DNA from: Propionibacteriaceae bacterium
GTDB taxonomy: Bacteria > Actinomycetota > Actinomycetes > Propionibacteriales > Propionibacteriaceae
Length of the DNA stretch: 25,259 nucleotides
Assembly (NCBI GenBank): GCA_024636075.1
Contig: JAGXHS010000145.1
Span: 1 to 25,259, forward strand
Direction of reading: 5' to 3'
A model generated the notes under the pieces. That model was not told the origin of the DNA and searched no databases. It saw only the letters and a program-made list of their open reading frames with translations. Both the position numbers and the translations under genes were made by a program. Shown here one piece after another: positions 23,015 to 25,259 of the stretch. Numbering within the stretch: the first letter of the stretch is position 1; each line of letters starts with the position of its first letter.

Positions 23015-24600
23015 GGTCGCCATCCCAGCTGCCTGTCCAGAGCGAGCCATCCGCGTTGCAGAACGTTGCGGGGATCGGTCTGGTCGAGTCGGTCGGTCTC
23101 GATCAGGGCTTGGGCCAGTTCACCAGCGAGGACGGGTCCGGCGAACGAGGTGCCGCTCCATGCGGCGAATCCGCCGCTGAAATCGTCCACGTCGATGGTC
23201 GCCCGCGGGGATCCCTGGAAACTGAGGCGGGCTGTCGGTTGCTGCTCGCCACCCAGTTGCACCGGCATGGTGCTGATCACGGCTGCACCCGGACGGTGAC
23301 AGCTGACCCAGTCGCCGGCGTTGCTGAAGTAGGCGACGGAGGTGCCGTCCGGGTTGAGTGCGCCCACGCTCGTCAGCGGAATTCGGTCTTTGCGGAATCC
23401 GGCAGGGTCGGTTTGTCCTGCGAAGGCGGCAGGGAACATCGGGGCAGTCGTGGAGTTGTTGCCGGCAGCTGCCACCACCAGCACTCCGTGTCGAGCGAAC
23501 TGATCCATCAGCCGGCGTAGCGGACCGTCAGCCAGTGCATCCTCGGGTGCTTCGTGGTAGTACCCGAGGGAAAGACTCAGCACGTCGATCATCTGGTCGG
23601 CGTCGCTGTTCAGCAGAGCGCGCCGTTGCCGTTCCAGTAGCGCATTGAGCGTTGCGATCAGACAGGATTCGCTGACCGCCCCCGTGTCCGACATCACCGG
23701 AATGCCGAAGATCCTGGCCTGCGGGCAGATCTGCCGGATGATTCCGGCGATGAAGGTGCCATGACCAGCATCACTGGGCACTGCGCCGCTGAGCGGATCG
23801 GCCGGCGGCTCCGGTACCTGGGAGCCGGGCAAGCCACCGTGACGCCCCAGTAACGCCCCGTCAAGACGGACTTCATCGGTGGCCATCGTTCGGTCGGCGA
23901 ACCACGGATGGCTACCCAAACCGGTGTCGGGGACGACGACCACCGGCGGTCGACTCAACCGAGGACGGGTGAGTGCCGGATCTGGCAGTACCACCAACAC
24001 CGGAGCGCGTCCGCCCAGCCCCGGGGCTCCGTACTGGCCTGCAGCTCCCCCAGCTGGCGCGCCCGCGTAGTAGGGCGCACCCGCATAGTAGGGCGCACCC
24101 GCATAGTAGGGCGCACCCGCGTAGTACGGGGCCAAGGTGATCAGGTGGTCCAGGGACACGTCTTCTGGTTTCACCAACCCCCGCCGGGTCGCAGTGCGCA
24201 GCAGGTCCCAGGCATCAACCGGTTCTTGATCGGCGTCATTCGGAGCCAGGGCGAGCGCCCGGGTCTGCCATGATGCGGTGTCCGTGTCATCGATCGGGGA
24301 CTTGCGTGTGAAGGCCTCGACCCCCAGTGACTCCACTTCGGTGGTGATTTTGAGCGACTCAGCCAGTTTGCGCAGGGCATCAATCGCCCCGCTGCCAGCA
24401 CTGACCAGCAGTCGATCGCTGACGTAGGCCGTGGCCTGCGGAGCTCCGTAGGGGCCGGGTGGGGACGACACCGGGTCAAGAACCCGGATCCGGAAGAGTT
24501 GCGCGATCTGCGGGGGGATCATCGGCGTCGGGCTCTGTGCCGGATCAGAAGCCCGTCCCGACTGGGGGCGGCCGTCGTTGGGATGGGGTCGATCGGTCAT
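23011..24600 (-). CDS. Subtilisin-like (S8) serine protease without signal peptide
   Basis: A protease of 529 residues. The catalytic triad is complete: Asp225 (VVVPDTGLGS), His280 (GHGTFIAG) and Ser485 (SGTSFAGPVLAG), with the oxyanion Asn381 in AAAGNNST. The N-terminal 200 residues form an uncharacterised region without a hydrophobic signal sequence, so the enzyme is probably cytoplasmic, unusual for secreted bacterial subtilases. A spacer of four APYYAG repeats (about 157-182) followed by Gly/Ala-rich sequence separates it from the catalytic domain. It is first in the four-gene operon and shares an ATGA junction with the sigma factor gene. GGAG/AGG stretches lie upstream of the ATG at 24600. 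Confidence 0.92.
   Translation of the reverse strand: MTDRPHPNDGRPQSGRASDPAQSPTPMIPPQIAQLFRIRVLDPVSSPPGPYGAPQATAYVSDRLLVSAGSGAIDALRKLAESLKITTEVESLGVEAFTRKSPIDDTDTASWQTRALALAPNDADQEPVDAWDLLRTATRRGLVKPEDVSLDHLITLAPYYAGAPYYAGAPYYAGAPYYAGAPAGGAAGQYGAPGLGGRAPVLVVLPDPALTRPRLSRPPVVVVPDTGLGSHPWFADRTMATDEVRLDGALLGRHGGLPGSQVPEPPADPLSGAVPSDAGHGTFIAGIIRQICPQARIFGIPVMSDTGAVSESCLIATLNALLERQRRALLNSDADQMIDVLSLSLGYYHEAPEDALADGPLRRLMDQFARHGVLVVAAAGNNSTTAPMFPAAFAGQTDPAGFRKDRIPLTSVGALNPDGTSVAYFSNAGDWVSCHRPGAAVISTMPVQLGGEQQPTARLSFQGSPRATIDVDDFSGGFAAWSGTSFAGPVLAGELAQALIETDRLDQTDPRNVLQRGWLALDRQLGWRP
24055..24126 (-). repeat. Four 18-bp tandem repeats encoding the APYYAG spacer of the subtilase
   Basis: Units at 24055-24072, 24073-24090, 24091-24108 and 24109-24126 read GGGCGCACCCGCATAGTA on the plus strand with one or two substitutions at the edges. 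Two inner copies are identical. Being a multiple of three, copy number can change without breaking the frame. Confidence 0.9.
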
Positions 24601-24668
24601 TGCTGCCTGCTCTCCACGTCACGGGGTGTCACATCCGAGGAGCATCCCGCTCTCCCGTTGATACCAAC

Positions 24669-24684
24669 TGTGAGGAATATCACA
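24669..24684. promoter_or_regulatory. CRP/GlxR-type palindromic site upstream of the protease-sigma-CHAT operon
   Basis: TGTGA-GGAATA-TCACA is a perfect match to the TGTGA-N6-TCACA consensus shared by E. coli CRP and actinobacterial Crp/GlxR; the palindrome extends one further base on each side (CTGTGA/TCACAG). It lies 69-84 bases before the start codon of the subtilase gene, a normal distance for promoter control, and 228 bases before the divergent methyltransferase gene. Binding by a cAMP receptor protein is inferred from the match. Confidence 0.6.
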
Positions 24685-24860
24685 GTATCCCGGCAAGTCC
24701 ATGCTCTACAAGGGGTCTGGGCCTCTGTCGCTCCTCCCCGGATCGATTCACGGCGCTCGGGCATGCTTCTGACAAGGGCAACCGGGAAACTCTGGGCGAG
24801 TCGAGCAGAATCTGTATCAGCAGGGACGTTTCGTGTTCGTCATCGTTGGCGGGGGTCATG

Positions 24861-24892
24861 GTCGACCGGGGACTCGGGGGTCCCCGGTCGAC
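24861..24892. promoter_or_regulatory. 13-bp perfect inverted repeat upstream of the methyltransferase gene
   Basis: GTCGACCGGGGAC (24861-24873) and GTCCCCGGTCGAC (24880-24892) are perfect inverted repeats around a 6-base spacer, ending 19 bases before the ATG at 24912. A TACAGT hexamer at 24900 could be a -10 element of a leaderless message, so the repeat would occupy the -35 region as an operator. A terminator hairpin is the alternative, but no T-run follows. Confidence 0.5.
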
Positions 24893-24911
24893 TCCGTTCT
24901 ACAGTGATGTC

Positions 24912-25259
24912 ATGGACTTCGATGACCGAGCGCAGGGGTGGGACGACGATCAGGACCGGGTGCTTCGAGCTGGCACGATCGGGGTGGCTGTGCGAGAGGC
25001 GATTGATCTCACCGACGCCCCGACAACCCTGGAGATCGGCGCGGGAACCGGGCTGCTCGCCCGGGCATTGAGTTCGACGCTCGGCCAGACGTTGTTGGTG
25101 GATTCCTCTCAGGGCATGGTCGATGAAGCGAACCGGAAGATCGGGCAGCTGGGACTCACGCAACTGCGCGCCGAATGCCGCGACATAGAATCGGGACCGC
25201 TGCCCGGGGGTCCGTACGGACTGATCCTTGCGATGATGGCGCTGCACCACATGCAGGAC
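24912..25259 (+). CDS. SAM-dependent methyltransferase, 3' end outside the window
   Basis: The frame from the ATG at 24912 is open to the last base and codes for 116 residues, cut by the window edge. It is a class I methyltransferase: after a short N-terminus (MDFDDRAQGWDDD, typical of ubiE-like enzymes), motif I is TLEIGAGTGLLARAL, motif II LLVDSSQGMVDEA, and the motif IV/V region reads YGLILAMMALHHMQD. The substrate is unknown. No Shine-Dalgarno sequence lies before the ATG; a TACAGT hexamer 7 bases before it is compatible with a leaderless transcript. It is divergent from the protease-sigma-CHAT operon across a roughly 310-bp region that otherwise holds only the CRP-like site and the inverted repeat. 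Confidence 0.85.
   Translation, partial: MDFDDRAQGWDDDQDRVLRAGTIGVAVREAIDLTDAPTTLEIGAGTGLLARALSSTLGQTLLVDSSQGMVDEANRKIGQLGLTQLRAECRDIESGPLPGGPYGLILAMMALHHMQD

Noticed and set aside
21730..23520. 596-codon plus-strand open frame across the CHAT operon
   Set aside because: It crosses parts of four well-supported minus-strand genes and resembles no known protein.
19255..24600. Type III-E CRISPR (Craspase) locus
   Set aside because: There is a CHAT protein and a sigma factor but no gRAMP/Cas7-11 gene, no CRISPR array and no Cas1/Cas2; only the logic is similar.
24499..25071. 190-codon plus-strand open frame starting inside the subtilase gene
   Set aside because: It overlaps the subtilase and the methyltransferase in wrong frames; its codon pattern does not look coding.

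Overview
The window looks like chromosomal DNA from a high-GC actinobacterium. The evidence is a strong G/C preference at third codon positions, frequent GTG starts, ATGA/GTGA stop-start overlaps, an MprA/MprB-like two-component pair, actinobacterial PRC-barrel proteins and a DUF5995-like protein. A long-clade phosphofructokinase, an NADH-linked [FeFe] hydrogenase and an ornithine carbamoyltransferase/carbamate kinase pair suggest a facultative or anaerobic lifestyle. A member of, or relative of, the Propionibacteriaceae is my best guess, but this is inference.

Left part (1-4200): the 3' part of an AlkA-like DNA glycosylase, closed by a hairpin, a 6-phosphofructokinase with an unusual phosphoryl-donor site, a multi-spanning membrane protein on the minus strand, a divergent DUF5995-like gene, and a decayed remnant of a C-terminally membrane-anchored protein.

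Hydrogenase operon (4200-9127): three 38-bp tandem repeats and a perfect palindrome precede a compact trimeric [FeFe] hydrogenase. The order is flavin/NADH subunit, catalytic subunit, 24-kDa-like subunit, followed by a translationally coupled EamA transporter. The maturation genes hydE, hydF and hydG are not in the window.

Middle (9128-17700): a minus-strand stress-type operon of a 43-aa membrane peptide and two PRC-barrel proteins; a fructosamine-kinase/aminoglycoside-phosphotransferase-like kinase; a response regulator/histidine kinase pair; a peptidase S51-like protein; a coupled pair of a phage-holin-family membrane protein and a low-molecular-weight phosphatase; then ornithine carbamoyltransferase and carbamate kinase. 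The ornithine carbamoyltransferase carries an 86-residue C-terminal tail made entirely of an in-frame DNA repeat. A Na+/H+-type antiporter follows.

Right part (19255-24912): the most interesting section is a tightly coupled minus-strand operon. It encodes a subtilisin-like protease without a signal peptide, an ECF-type sigma factor, a 181-aa protein with a predicted beta-sandwich half, and a large helical-repeat protein with an intact CHAT (caspase-like) His/Cys dyad. A perfect TGTGA-N6-TCACA (CRP/GlxR-type) site lies upstream. Two protease families plus a sigma factor suggest a proteolysis-controlled transcription switch. It resembles in logic the CHAT protease-sigma factor branch of type III-E CRISPR systems, but no CRISPR component is present. 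The window ends inside a divergently transcribed methyltransferase gene preceded by a 13-bp perfect inverted repeat.
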